DNA of 64,000 bases from Clostridia bacterium (GTDB lineage Bacteria; Bacillota_A; Clostridia; Oscillospirales; CAG-272): assembly GCA_017462125.1 (NCBI GenBank), contig JAFTRQ010000139.1, positions 8,911 through 72,910 of the forward strand. Direction: 5' to 3'. The number at the start of each line of letters is the position of its first letter. Position 1 is the stretch's first letter. This document shows, piece by piece, positions 24,992 to 33,323 of this stretch. The notes beneath the pieces were generated by a model. That model searched no databases. It was not told the DNA's origin and saw nothing but the letters and a program-made list of their open reading frames with translations. Made by a program: the position numbers and the translations under genes.

Positions 24992-26085
24992 TGGGAAACA
25001 ACAATGAAGTTTTGCTGAAAGTTGAAAACCTTTGCCAGTATTTCAAGTTTACCAAGGCAGTGGATGACGTCAGCTTTGAAGTAAAAAAGGGAGAGGTATT
25101 TGGTCTTGTAGGTGAGTCCGGATGCGGAAAAACAACCACAGGTCGTTCCATTATCCGTCTTTACGACATCACCTCCGGTAGCGTTTATTTCAAGGGACAA
25201 AGAATCGCCGCAGGTACCGGCTCCTATAAAAAGGCTATTAAAAAAGCACAGGAGGACCTGAAAGCATTTACAGCCGAATGTAAATCCGCCGGTCTTCCCG
25301 ATGCAGACGCAAAGATCGCGGCAAAGACCGAGGAAACCAAGGAATTTATTGCCGCACAGAAGCTTGAGATCAAGAAGGCAGTTCAAGATCATAAGCACTA
25401 CGATAAAGACCTTGTTACCAAGATTCAGATGATCTTCCAGGACCCTATCGCTTCCCTTGACCCCCGTATGACCGTTCGTGATATTATCGCGGAAGGTTTG
25501 ATCATCAACGGTATGAAGGACAAGAAGGAGATCGACGAAAAGGTATTCAAGATCCTTGAAATGGTTGGTCTTGTTAAGGAGCATGCCTCCCGTTATCCTC
25601 ACGAGTTCTCCGGCGGACAGAAGCAGAGAATCGGTGTTGCCCGTGCTATCATTATGGAGCCCGAGCTTATCATCGCCGACGAGCCTGTATCCGCATTGGA
25701 CGTATCGATTCAGGCGCAGGTCATCAACCTGCTCAACGACCTTCGTGAGCAGCTTGGCTTGACACTTTTGTTCATTGCGCACGACCTTTCTGTCGTAAAG
25801 TACTTTTCCGACCGTATCGGCGTAATGTATTTTGGTAAGATGGTTGAGCTTGCAGACTCTGACGAGCTCTTCAAGAATCCTCTCCATCCTTACACCAAAT
25901 CGCTCCTGTCTGCGATCCCGCTTCCTGACCCCGAGTACGAGAAGCAGAGACAGAGAATCGTTTACAATCCTCTTGCCGCTCACGATTATTCCTTGGAGCA
26001 GCCCACTCTCAGAGAGATCACTCCCGGACATTTCGTGCAGTGTAACACCGAAGAGTTTGAGCGTTATAAGAAAGAGCTGAAATAA
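24991..26085 (+). CDS. OppF-like ABC ATPase with a short charged insertion
   Basis: 364 residues. Walker A GESGCGKTT near 39-47, Q-loop FQDPIASLDPR near 149, signature FSGGQKQR near 206, Walker B LIIADEP, switch His in FIAHDLS. A helical, lysine/glutamate-rich insert of about 55-70 residues lies between Walker A and the Q-loop (around KKAIKKAQEDLKAFTAE), a different place from the insert in OppD. The ATG overlaps the OppD stop (TAATG). Confidence 0.92.
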   Translation: MGNNNEVLLKVENLCQYFKFTKAVDDVSFEVKKGEVFGLVGESGCGKTTTGRSIIRLYDITSGSVYFKGQRIAAGTGSYKKAIKKAQEDLKAFTAECKSAGLPDADAKIAAKTEETKEFIAAQKLEIKKAVQDHKHYDKDLVTKIQMIFQDPIASLDPRMTVRDIIAEGLIINGMKDKKEIDEKVFKILEMVGLVKEHASRYPHEFSGGQKQRIGVARAIIMEPELIIADEPVSALDVSIQAQVINLLNDLREQLGLTLLFIAHDLSVVKYFSDRIGVMYFGKMVELADSDELFKNPLHPYTKSLLSAIPLPDPEYEKQRQRIVYNPLAAHDYSLEQPTLREITPGHFVQCNTEEFERYKKELK

Positions 26086-26088
26086 TCG

Positions 26089-26505
26089 ATGGAAGATAAG
26101 AAAAAAAATAAGCTTATTTCGTATGTCGTAGCGTCCGCAATGGGCGCTATGGCTGCGTTTGGGATCATGTATTGGCGTGGCATTTTTGACGCTACGGATA
26201 TCGATACTGTCCTTGCCTTCATCAGCGACGGATTCTTTGTTGTCGGATTGCTGTATACAGGCTTTGGCGTTATGTTTTACATTGTAAACGAAGGAATTCT
26301 CGACATCATCGGCTTTGGATTCAAATCTCTTGTGTATCTGTTTACCCCTCGCAGACTTGACAGAGAAGCAGGCGGGTATTACGAATACAAGATTCGAAAG
26401 AAAGAAGAACGCGCGCAGAAACCGGTGCACTTTCACATTCTTTGGATCGGTGTCGCATTTATTTTGATCGCGTTGTTGGCTTTGGCCGTCTATTATATGG
26501 TTTAA
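26089..26505 (+). CDS. DUF3899-like small membrane protein, last gene of the Opp operon
   Basis: 138 residues with three to four membrane segments (about 9-28, 40-62, 64-82, 112-136) and a conserved GVMFYIVNEGILDIIGFGFK stretch as in DUF3899. It starts 3 bp after the OppF stop and precedes the terminator, so it is co-transcribed with the transporter. Function unknown; an accessory subunit of the enlarged transporter is possible. Confidence 0.72.
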   Translation: MEDKKKNKLISYVVASAMGAMAAFGIMYWRGIFDATDIDTVLAFISDGFFVVGLLYTGFGVMFYIVNEGILDIIGFGFKSLVYLFTPRRLDREAGGYYEYKIRKKEERAQKPVHFHILWIGVAFILIALLALAVYYMV

Positions 26506-26512
26506 TAAAAGC

Positions 26513-26561
26513 ATGGTGCTTGTCAAATCTCTTTATGGAGATTTGACAAGCACCATTTTTT
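26513..26561 (+). terminator. Terminator of the Opp operon
   Basis: Perfect 19-bp stem (ATGGTGCTTGTCAAATCTC and complement), 6-base loop, then TTTTTT. Confidence 0.95.
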
Positions 26562-26583
26562 CTATCTGAATTGATTACGTTAT

Positions 26584-27123
26584 TTAAGGAGATTTGGTAT
26601 ACGATTTTCGCTCTTCAAGGATCTTCAATACCTTGTTCCATCTCTCCGCGTGACTTTCGTGTACATATACCGGTTGAAATCCCAGCGAAAGATAGAGACT
26701 AATGGCGGGAATTCTGTGGTCGTCGGTGGATAGAAGTGCGCTTTTATAGCCTCTGTCCCGGAGTGCGTGGAGTGCGGCTAAGCCAATTAATCTGCCCGCG
26801 CCTAATCCTTGCGCGTCGGCTCGAACGCCAACCATTCTGTACCAGCCCTCGCCGGGGTAGTTCTGATGCTCCACAGCCGTTGTTGTGGCAATCGGTCTGC
26901 CGTTATAGGAAAGATAAAGCACGTGTTCGGGCTTGTAATCTCCCGCTTTTATAAGGAAATCAAAGGCAAAGGGAGCACCAAACGCACTTTTGATGATTTC
27001 TTCCCAAATCTCTTCCATTCCGCAATTCTCCTTGTGGTGATAGAGCTTGAAACCCTCGGGAAGAACCAGTGGCGGGAGTGTTGTAATGTCGGGATTTCTC
27101 ATTATTAACTGCGGTAAGCTCAT
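26584..27123 (-). CDS. GNAT-family N-acetyltransferase
   Basis: 179 residues. The acetyl-CoA-binding motif A region is VGVRADAQGLGAGRLIGLAA (near 108-127), followed by motif B around NAISLYLSLGFQPVYVH-type sequence (here PAISLYLSLGFQPVY). Ribosome site AAAGGA. It may be the last gene of the minus-strand carbohydrate unit (50 bp after the GH88 gene) or independent. Substrate unknown. Confidence 0.85.
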   Translation of the reverse strand: MSLPQLIMRNPDITTLPPLVLPEGFKLYHHKENCGMEEIWEEIIKSAFGAPFAFDFLIKAGDYKPEHVLYLSYNGRPIATTTAVEHQNYPGEGWYRMVGVRADAQGLGAGRLIGLAALHALRDRGYKSALLSTDDHRIPAISLYLSLGFQPVYVHESHAERWNKVLKILEERKSYTKSP

Positions 27124-27172
27124 GTCAGTAATTCCTTTCCATATTGGATAATATTCTTAATCTTTTATATAT

Positions 27173-28324
27173 TCAGATGGTCCAAGGGTTAAATTCCGAG
27201 CCCTTAAGCTTCAGAATTGCCTCCGTATAGAAGAAATCACCGTAGATCAAGTGGCGATTGGCACCCCCGTGGTACATTTCCTTACCCATCATAAGGCACG
27301 GATCGCAATTGTCGCTCCAATCACAGAAGCTCTCATCCATAGCCTTGAGAGTATTGATGGCGGCAGTAAGATAAAGCTTCTTTTCGTGCTCGGGGCAGTG
27401 CTTTGCAATCTCGATAAAGCCGCAAGCGGCGATAGCTCCTGCGGTTGAATCATATTGGATAGGCTCTGCGGGAGCGCGGAAATCAACGAGAGGCAACCAA
27501 TTTTCAACAGCGAGATTGGCGATAAAATCGTTTGCAACCCTCTTTGCGGTATCAAGATATCTTTGCTCTCCTGTATGCGCATAAGCGATAATAAAGCCGT
27601 AGACCGCCCAAGCCGCGCCCCTCGACCAGGTAGATCCGATAGCATAGCCCTGACCGCGGTGAGTTCCGATCATTTCTCCCGTTTCTACGTCGTGGAATAC
27701 AATATGGTTAACGCTTCCGTCGGGACGGACGTGCTGATTCATAGTCATATCGGCATGTGAGACAGCGATCTGCTTGAAGCGGTCGTCACCGATCTCTCGG
27801 CTTGCCCAAAAGAGAATCGGAAGGTTCATCATACAGTCGATAATAGTCCAACCGTCGTTGTTTTCCTCTCTCCATTTGCCGTTCCAGGCACGGATGTAGC
27901 CTCCGTTCAGCTTGAAGCGGGATGCCATAGTCATAGCGCAGAGAAGATCCTTGTTTCGTGCGGCCTTGTCTCCCGTAAGAGCATATCTTGCGCCGCACAT
28001 AATGTGCCACATAAAGCCGACGTCGTGGTGTACCCTTTCGATCTCGTTGAAGCAAGCATCCATGATCTCCTCGCAACGCGTGCCGGTCTTGGCAAATTCC
28101 TCGTTTTTTGTTGCAGCATACATCATCCACATATATGCGCCCCAAAAGCCGTTAGTCCACATAAAGGGATTGCTCGAAGTGTCGCTGTGATCGCCGTTTT
28201 GCAGCGTTGAATAGGGAATCTTATTGCGGCTCTTGAGAGCGGTTTTTGTAACCTTTTTTTCGATCTTCGCCCAGGTTTCGTCTATCCAGGGCTGATTTTG
28301 TTTGATTATTTCATCGTAATGCAT
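27173..28324 (-). CDS. GH88 unsaturated uronyl hydrolase
   Basis: 383 residues from the ATG at 28324 with GGAG six bases upstream (an in-frame ATG at 28360 lacks one). The alpha/alpha-barrel motifs of unsaturated glucuronyl hydrolase are present: HHDVGFMWH (first catalytic Asp), DGWTIIDCMMNLPILFWA (second Asp), GQGYAIGSTWSRGAAWAVYG and YDSTAGAIAACG. The enzyme removes unsaturated uronic acid ends left by polysaccharide lyases and works in the cytoplasm; no signal peptide is seen here. It suggests that the locus handles uronic-acid oligosaccharides imported by another system. Confidence 0.9.
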   Translation of the reverse strand: MHYDEIIKQNQPWIDETWAKIEKKVTKTALKSRNKIPYSTLQNGDHSDTSSNPFMWTNGFWGAYMWMMYAATKNEEFAKTGTRCEEIMDACFNEIERVHHDVGFMWHIMCGARYALTGDKAARNKDLLCAMTMASRFKLNGGYIRAWNGKWREENNDGWTIIDCMMNLPILFWASREIGDDRFKQIAVSHADMTMNQHVRPDGSVNHIVFHDVETGEMIGTHRGQGYAIGSTWSRGAAWAVYGFIIAYAHTGEQRYLDTAKRVANDFIANLAVENWLPLVDFRAPAEPIQYDSTAGAIAACGFIEIAKHCPEHEKKLYLTAAINTLKAMDESFCDWSDNCDPCLMMGKEMYHGGANRHLIYGDFFYTEAILKLKGSEFNPWTI

Positions 28325-28546
28325 TTTAATCTCCATTCCGCCGCACACGGGAACCCCCAAAACTCACTTCGTTCGCTTCGGGGAACCCCTATGGGCGGCA
28401 CAAATAGTAATCGATGAATTTTGCCGGCAAGGCAAAATTCGCGCGTGAAGCAGTTAAATTATCTATAAGTGAGAAGTAACTTTCACGCTAGCCTCCGACT
28501 TATAAAGGAATTTTGTCAAATTTGCGGCTGATCATATTTTTACATT
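28325..28546. other. Gap with hairpins upstream of GH88
   Basis: Contains a 10-bp hairpin GAATTTTGCC/GGCAAAATTC (28416-28440) and a GGGAACCCCC-type repeat (28349-28388). No gene is seen; a clear promoter for GH88 is not visible. Confidence 0.45.
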
Positions 28547-28978
28547 TTATTCTACGTTGGTATGTAATCTGTGAACGCCTTTGGGAGAATAGGTAAGAAG
28601 ATGGGAGATGCCCAGATAGTCACACATCAGATAGAGGATCGAAAGCCACATCTCTGTGCCCATAAGAGAGCATTTTTCGTGCTCAAGGATATTAAAAGCA
28701 AACCCCTTACTCGCAACGTAATTTTCAAGAACCGTGTCGATCCACCTTACCATAAGCTCTTTGCCCTCAGTCCGGCGGTATTCCGTCTGCTTACGGCAGA
28801 GCCATAAGGGATGGACTACGTCGAGAATATTGCAGGACGTAAAATTCACATCATTCATGCATATGCTACCGTTTTTTAAAACAGAGTCAACCGTTCTCTC
28901 GGGATAGGGAATGGGGCGGTCAAACTGCGCATAGGTGCCGCGTGTCAGACGGTAAAAGCCGTTGACGCTACTTGTCAA
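28547..28978 (-). pseudogene. Frameshifted C-terminal part of the acetyltransferase fusion gene
   Basis: 143 residues that begin with a TTG at 28978 inside the stop codon of the upstream reading frame (ACTTGACAAG). The sequence continues the helical domain of the preceding protein without a break in sense (…WLDKIAMQKAVFG | GFYRLTRGTYAQF…), and it has no ribosome site of its own. I therefore read the two frames as one original gene of about 500 codons broken by a single-base change, or a -1 slippage product. Helices with the pattern DVNFTSCNILDVVHPLWL suggest an alpha/alpha-barrel-like fold; function unknown. Confidence 0.6.
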
Positions 28979-30054
28979 GTTGTCGCATTTTGTCCAAAGA
29001 CCGCTTTCTGCATCGCAATTTTGTCAAGCCAGGAAAACAGCGTATCGAGGTCATATGATTTTCCGTGATGCTTCATATTCTGATAAAATGCCGTACCGAG
29101 ATGATCGATATCCGAGCCCGCTTGCCAAGGATTTGTCGCCCAAGGCAGGGAATCAAGATAGTTGGTAAGCTGTTCTCCGTAAAAGGTATCTGCTTTATCA
29201 AAGGGCTTATTTATGGGATATCCGAGATTCTCAAGGGCATAACCCACACTCAAAACCTCATAATCTATCTCCCCTGTCAGCGCAGCAGAAAGCTTCTTTG
29301 CTATATCCTCGCGGCTGTTTTCAAGCAGATCAAGACGTTCGAACATAGCACATATCTCTATTGCATCGCAAGAAGGCCGCACTTTGAGCGTGCTTGGCGA
29401 ATTATCATCGACGTAGACACCGTTCTTCAAGTGTGAGCCGATGATCTCGGGAAGATCGGCTTCAATGTTTTCGCAAAATGCCGCAAGCTTGTCCTTAAAG
29501 TATTCTTCAAGGCGGTTCTTGATCGGTCTTGCGGGATTTCCGCCAACGATCATATAATCATCAACATCTTTCGTCACTACCGCGCCCGCGCCGATAACAC
29601 AATGACTTCCTATATGCACTCCGTCAACGATCGATGCGCCAGCTCCGATCCAGGTGTCGTTGCCCACCGTGATGCCTTTATACGTGCTTGGTTGCTTATC
29701 AATAGGCGTGTTCAGATCGGAAATGCCGTGATTGAAGGCGCAAATGTTGACTCTCGGAGCAATACGGACGTTATTTCCAAGGGTAATATTGCCTTGAAGA
29801 TAGCAAAAAGCATTTACCGAGCAGTTATAGCCGCATTTGAAAGTGCAACCTCGCATCAGTACGTCTGCGCATATTACGGAGCCGTCTCCCAAATCGAGCT
29901 TGGAGTAAAAAATATTGGATAAAGAAGAAATGAAGCAGTTTTTACCTAACGCTATTATTTGTCCCTCGTCCCGAAGCTTTTGCTGATGCTCAAGCTGATC
30001 GGGAGTGCTGTGATTACTTGTCATCCAAGGGTTATACTCTACTTTTTTGTCCAT
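28975..30054 (-). CDS. Hexapeptide-repeat acetyltransferase with a helical C-terminal domain (C-terminus cut by frameshift)
   Basis: 359 residues to the TGA at 28975. Left-handed beta-helix with hexapeptide repeats at about 35-190 (ITLGNNVRIAPRVNICAFNH with the likely catalytic His, ITVGNDTWIGAGASIVDG, HCVIGAGAVVTKDV, MIVGGNPARPI), as in maltose/galactoside O-acetyltransferases. Normal members are about 190 residues; here a helical domain of about 300 residues follows, of which the last part lies in the next reading frame. It sits between a Gfo/Idh/MocA protein and GH88, so an acetylated sugar is the expected substrate. Confidence 0.75.
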   Translation of the reverse strand: MDKKVEYNPWMTSNHSTPDQLEHQQKLRDEGQIIALGKNCFISSLSNIFYSKLDLGDGSVICADVLMRGCTFKCGYNCSVNAFCYLQGNITLGNNVRIAPRVNICAFNHGISDLNTPIDKQPSTYKGITVGNDTWIGAGASIVDGVHIGSHCVIGAGAVVTKDVDDYMIVGGNPARPIKNRLEEYFKDKLAAFCENIEADLPEIIGSHLKNGVYVDDNSPSTLKVRPSCDAIEICAMFERLDLLENSREDIAKKLSAALTGEIDYEVLSVGYALENLGYPINKPFDKADTFYGEQLTNYLDSLPWATNPWQAGSDIDHLGTAFYQNMKHHGKSYDLDTLFSWLDKIAMQKAVFGQNATT

Positions 30055-30123
30055 ATATCGGTATCCTTTAATGGCTTTTTATCATTGTATATGATTAGTT
30101 TGAGCTGAATTTCGCTGCAGGAT

Positions 30124-31386
30124 TCATATCCATTCCTCGTTTTCCGGTCTGTCCTCGGAAAGCACCTCAAGATGCGCGGGGGGATCGCCGCAATCGTAGA
30201 CCTCAAGAGCCATGCCGCCCTGAAGCGCGCTTTGGTGTGCTGTGAGCCCCGGAATGTTGTATCTCGCCGCCTGCCAAGCGTTGGTGGGAGACAATTTGCC
30301 CGTCATATACGCCTGACAGAAGTCGTCCACCATAAACTTGTGAGTGCCTGCGTGACCTGTGTGGATAGGCTTGAAGCTTTCGGGAAGTCTTTGCATGATC
30401 TGAATGGGCGCTTCGCCCGATGCCCACATCCCGTTGACGCAATTCTGAACGAAATCGGGCTCTTCCTTATGCTTGGTCAGCTCAATGGGATTCAGCAGGT
30501 CGCTGACGTCCTCGTATTTTGCCCTGTTGTCCTCGGGATTTATGGAAATATAGCTGTGCTGAACCAAAGAGCATTCATAGGATGCCTTTGTACCGTTGAA
30601 GCTTGTGATAAAGGTCTCGGGAACCTTCCAGCCGATGCGGCGGTTTTCGCTGATGCGGACTATGGAGCCGTCGCTCATTTTCAGAAGCATCGAGGAATTG
30701 GAAAAGGGATTATCCCACCAGTTTTTGCCCTCGCCAAAGATGTCGGTGTCGATCTTGTCTTCATATCCGAATGCAGAGACCTTAACGGCGTGCGCCTTGG
30801 TTGCGGAAAGCACCATAGAGGTGGAGTGGGTGGGGTAATAGAAGGGAGGCAACCCTGCCATCTTGCGCCACAATTCGCCCTCGGTGTACTTGAAGACGTT
30901 GTATAGTCCCTTCATATCGTGATTGTACTGCGCTTCTGCGTAGACCAATTCCCCCATATCTCCCGTAGCGTACTTTTGGCGGCAGAATACCGATGCAGGG
31001 CGGTAGATGCCCGTCTCACCCATAGAATAGGTCAAGCCTGTCTCGCCAACAAGTCGGACAATTTCCTTAATTTCTTCAATACTTGTCGCCATAGGCACGG
31101 CTGAGTATACGTTTTTGCCCGCTTTAAGCGCAGCAATCGCCATTTCTCCATGCTGGTTTCTCTGTGAGAAGATCGCGACGCTGTTGATCTCGTCCGACGC
31201 AAGCATCTCTTCGTAGGTGTCAAAAATTCTGTCAACCTTGAACTTTTCCATATAGCTTTCAGCTCTGTCGCGAAATTTATCGCAGACCGCAACGTATTCG
31301 CAGGCGGGATGAGCCTGAAAAAGCGGCACAAAGTTCCTTGCAAACTGCCCGCAACCGACAAAGCCGATTCTGATTTTTTGTTTCAT
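30124..31386 (-). CDS. Gfo/Idh/MocA-family protein lacking the EKP lysine
   Basis: 420 residues. The N-terminal Rossmann fold has RIGFVGCGQFARNFVP (GxGxxA), then AIFSQRNQHGEMAIAALKAGKNVYSAVPMA. In dehydrogenases of this family the last part reads EKPxA with a catalytic Lys; here it is AVPMA. The same replacement occurs in the paralogue at 33324-34532 and resembles NAD-dependent glycosidases such as GH109, which also lack the usual Lys. PFYYPTHSTSMVL, which is shared with the paralogue, is a likely substrate-site loop. SD GGAGG; first gene of the minus-strand unit, divergent from the AraC regulator. Confidence 0.82.
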   Translation of the reverse strand: MKQKIRIGFVGCGQFARNFVPLFQAHPACEYVAVCDKFRDRAESYMEKFKVDRIFDTYEEMLASDEINSVAIFSQRNQHGEMAIAALKAGKNVYSAVPMATSIEEIKEIVRLVGETGLTYSMGETGIYRPASVFCRQKYATGDMGELVYAEAQYNHDMKGLYNVFKYTEGELWRKMAGLPPFYYPTHSTSMVLSATKAHAVKVSAFGYEDKIDTDIFGEGKNWWDNPFSNSSMLLKMSDGSIVRISENRRIGWKVPETFITSFNGTKASYECSLVQHSYISINPEDNRAKYEDVSDLLNPIELTKHKEEPDFVQNCVNGMWASGEAPIQIMQRLPESFKPIHTGHAGTHKFMVDDFCQAYMTGKLSPTNAWQAARYNIPGLTAHQSALQGGMALEVYDCGDPPAHLEVLSEDRPENEEWI

Positions 31387-31458
31387 AGAGTTGTCCTCCG
31401 AATCAAATTGTTACATTTTGAGTATATCACAAAATCCTCTGTGTGAAAATGTATCACG

Positions 31459-31531
31459 GTTGCTAACGCATTGTATAATTGTTGCTAATTGGCAATATAT
31501 GCTTGACTTTTCCTTGCGATTATGGTATTTT
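31459..31531 (+). promoter_or_regulatory. Regulatory region between divergent Gfo and AraC genes
   Basis: GTTGCTAA occurs at 31459-31466 and again at 31481-31488, 22 bp apart, suiting two AraC sites on one DNA face. The AraC promoter follows: TTGACT (31503-31508), 17 bp, TATTTT (31526-31531). A TATACT (minus strand, near 31421-31426) may be the -10 box of the Gfo gene. Confidence 0.55.
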
Positions 31532-31563
31532 GTAATTGTAAATTCGTTGCGCTTGGAGGTTTT

Positions 31564-32400
31564 ATGAGTTACGATACCGACAGATACAGCCTTAAAAAAG
31601 ATCCCAACCAGAGCCTTGCGGTAGTGGAGTGCGGCATACAAATATGCCATTCGGGTCATACCGCGCCCAAGATCACTTATAGAACCTATTCCGCCCATTT
31701 TATTCTTGAGGGGAAGGGAACCTATTCGGTCAATGGCAAGACCTATGAGCTTTCCCCCGGGCAGGGCTTTATGATAACCCCCGGCACCACTTGCATATAT
31801 ACGGCAGATATAAAGGAACCTTGGAAATACGTTTACGCATCCTTCTGCGGCGTTGACGACGATGCGCTTGTTCGCAATGCCGGTCTTGATGACGAAAACG
31901 TAATTTTCAAATTTCCGCTTGACGATGAAATGATACACGACATTTACGCTATGCACGCGGCGGGCAAGAAAAACGAAGCAAAGGGATATGATGTGACGGG
32001 GTATTTTCTGCTTTGTATGAGCCGTCTCGTTAAGGCAAATCATACTGTGTCCGCAGGGAATGATCTCTCGGAAAATTACGTCAAGAAGGCTGTTTATTAT
32101 ATTGAAGAAAATCATTCCTTCGATATTACGGTGTCAGACATTGCCTTCCACGTGGGGCTTGACCGCACTTACCTCTATCGGTTGTTCTGCAAGCATTACG
32201 GATGCTCGCCATCAAAATATCTTATGAATTATAGGTTGAATCGAGCGGTCGAGATGCTTGAAAACTGTGATCTATCTATATCTGAAATCGGAATTTTGGT
32301 GGGCTTTCACGACGTTTCTCACTTTTACAAGGCGTTTACGGCAAAATACGGAATGCCGCCGAAAAAATACAGATCGGAGCATTACGGAGAGGAGAATTGA
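31564..32400 (+). CDS. AraC-family transcriptional regulator of the carbohydrate locus
   Basis: 278 residues from the ATG behind GGAGG. N-terminal AraC-binding cupin domain (about 20-140, with VNGKTYELSPGQGFMITPG) and C-terminal double helix-turn-helix (about 180-275; DIAFHVGLDRTYLYRLFCKHYGCSPSKYL and IGILVGFHDVSHFYKAFTAKYGMPPKKYR). It lies divergently from the minus-strand sugar genes and in line with a DMT transporter and second Gfo protein, two bases before the former, so it likely controls both arms. Confidence 0.9.
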   Translation: MSYDTDRYSLKKDPNQSLAVVECGIQICHSGHTAPKITYRTYSAHFILEGKGTYSVNGKTYELSPGQGFMITPGTTCIYTADIKEPWKYVYASFCGVDDDALVRNAGLDDENVIFKFPLDDEMIHDIYAMHAAGKKNEAKGYDVTGYFLLCMSRLVKANHTVSAGNDLSENYVKKAVYYIEENHSFDITVSDIAFHVGLDRTYLYRLFCKHYGCSPSKYLMNYRLNRAVEMLENCDLSISEIGILVGFHDVSHFYKAFTAKYGMPPKKYRSEHYGEEN

Positions 32401-32402
32401 TC

Positions 32403-33305
32403 GTGAATTACTTTCTTATGGCTTGTTCGGTGCTCTTGGCATCGCTAAACAGCATAATTTTGCGCAAATTCAAAAACAAGACCTTCACCACACCGGGAGA
32501 CAGTTTCTTTTTCAACAGCGGGTTGAGCATTATTTGGACGGTTATCATGCTGATCTGGTTCTTTGCCTCGGGTGACAGGACTATCAGTGCCGCCGCTATG
32601 ATCTTCGGCGCGATTTACGGAGCGATACTTTGTCTCTTCCTCTATTTTAAAAATGAATCCATCGCATCTGGCCCCGTGTCACTGACCTCGCTGATCGGCA
32701 ACTGCGCCTTTATTACCGCAACCTGGTTTGGCGTGATCTATGCAAAGGAGTCTGTAAGCGCCTTTCAGCTTGTGGGAATGGCGCTCATACTTGTAGCGCT
32801 TTTTCTTTGCATCAACCCCAAAAAGAGCGCAGAGAAGCTGACATCCCGTTGGTTTGTCTACTGTGTCGCCTTCTTTTTTGCGGGTGGATTTATCGGGATG
32901 TTTTATAAGGTCTTCGGCAGGTCTGACGCCGCGCGGGAGGTCAACGGAATGATGCTGACCGCGTCGGCGGTATCCTGCGTTTTGTTCTTCGTCGTAGGAA
33001 TTATCGTTAACAAGGCGGCTAAAGCGCCTACGCCGACCATCAAAAAAGAATCTCTTATCTATATTTTGCTTTCGGGCATCACGGGTTGCGTTTACATTCG
33101 TCTTAACGTGTCCTTGTCGGCAATCATACCCAGCGCGATCTTCTTTCCCGTGGCAAACGGTGGCATAGTTATCATCACCACCGCGGCGGGCGCGCTGATA
33201 TTTAAAGAGAAACTAAACAAAATTCAAATTGCGGGAGTTGTGGTTGGACTTGTTGCGATAGTCATCACGGGCTGCGGCGAATTTTTGTGGAATCTTGTTT
33301 TTTGA
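32403..33305 (+). CDS. EamA/DMT-superfamily membrane transporter
   Basis: About 300 residues and ten hydrophobic segments arranged as two five-segment halves, ending KEKLNKIQIAGVVVGLVAIVITG, the usual EamA finish. I chose the GTG at 32403 because AGGAGAATT lies eight bases before; a TTG at 32397 is the alternative. It follows the AraC gene after 2 bp and precedes the Gfo/Idh/MocA gene by 18 bp, so the likely cargo is a sugar or sugar acid product of the locus. Confidence 0.8.
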   Translation: MNYFLMACSVLLASLNSIILRKFKNKTFTTPGDSFFFNSGLSIIWTVIMLIWFFASGDRTISAAAMIFGAIYGAILCLFLYFKNESIASGPVSLTSLIGNCAFITATWFGVIYAKESVSAFQLVGMALILVALFLCINPKKSAEKLTSRWFVYCVAFFFAGGFIGMFYKVFGRSDAAREVNGMMLTASAVSCVLFFVVGIIVNKAAKAPTPTIKKESLIYILLSGITGCVYIRLNVSLSAIIPSAIFFPVANGGIVIITTAAGALIFKEKLNKIQIAGVVVGLVAIVITGCGEFLWNLVF

Positions 33306-33323
33306 ACGTAGGAGGAATCAATT

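Noticed and set aside
28547..28978. Independent gene with a TTG start
   Set aside because: No ribosome site, and its protein continues the upstream frame's helical domain; a frameshift explains it better, though not with certainty.
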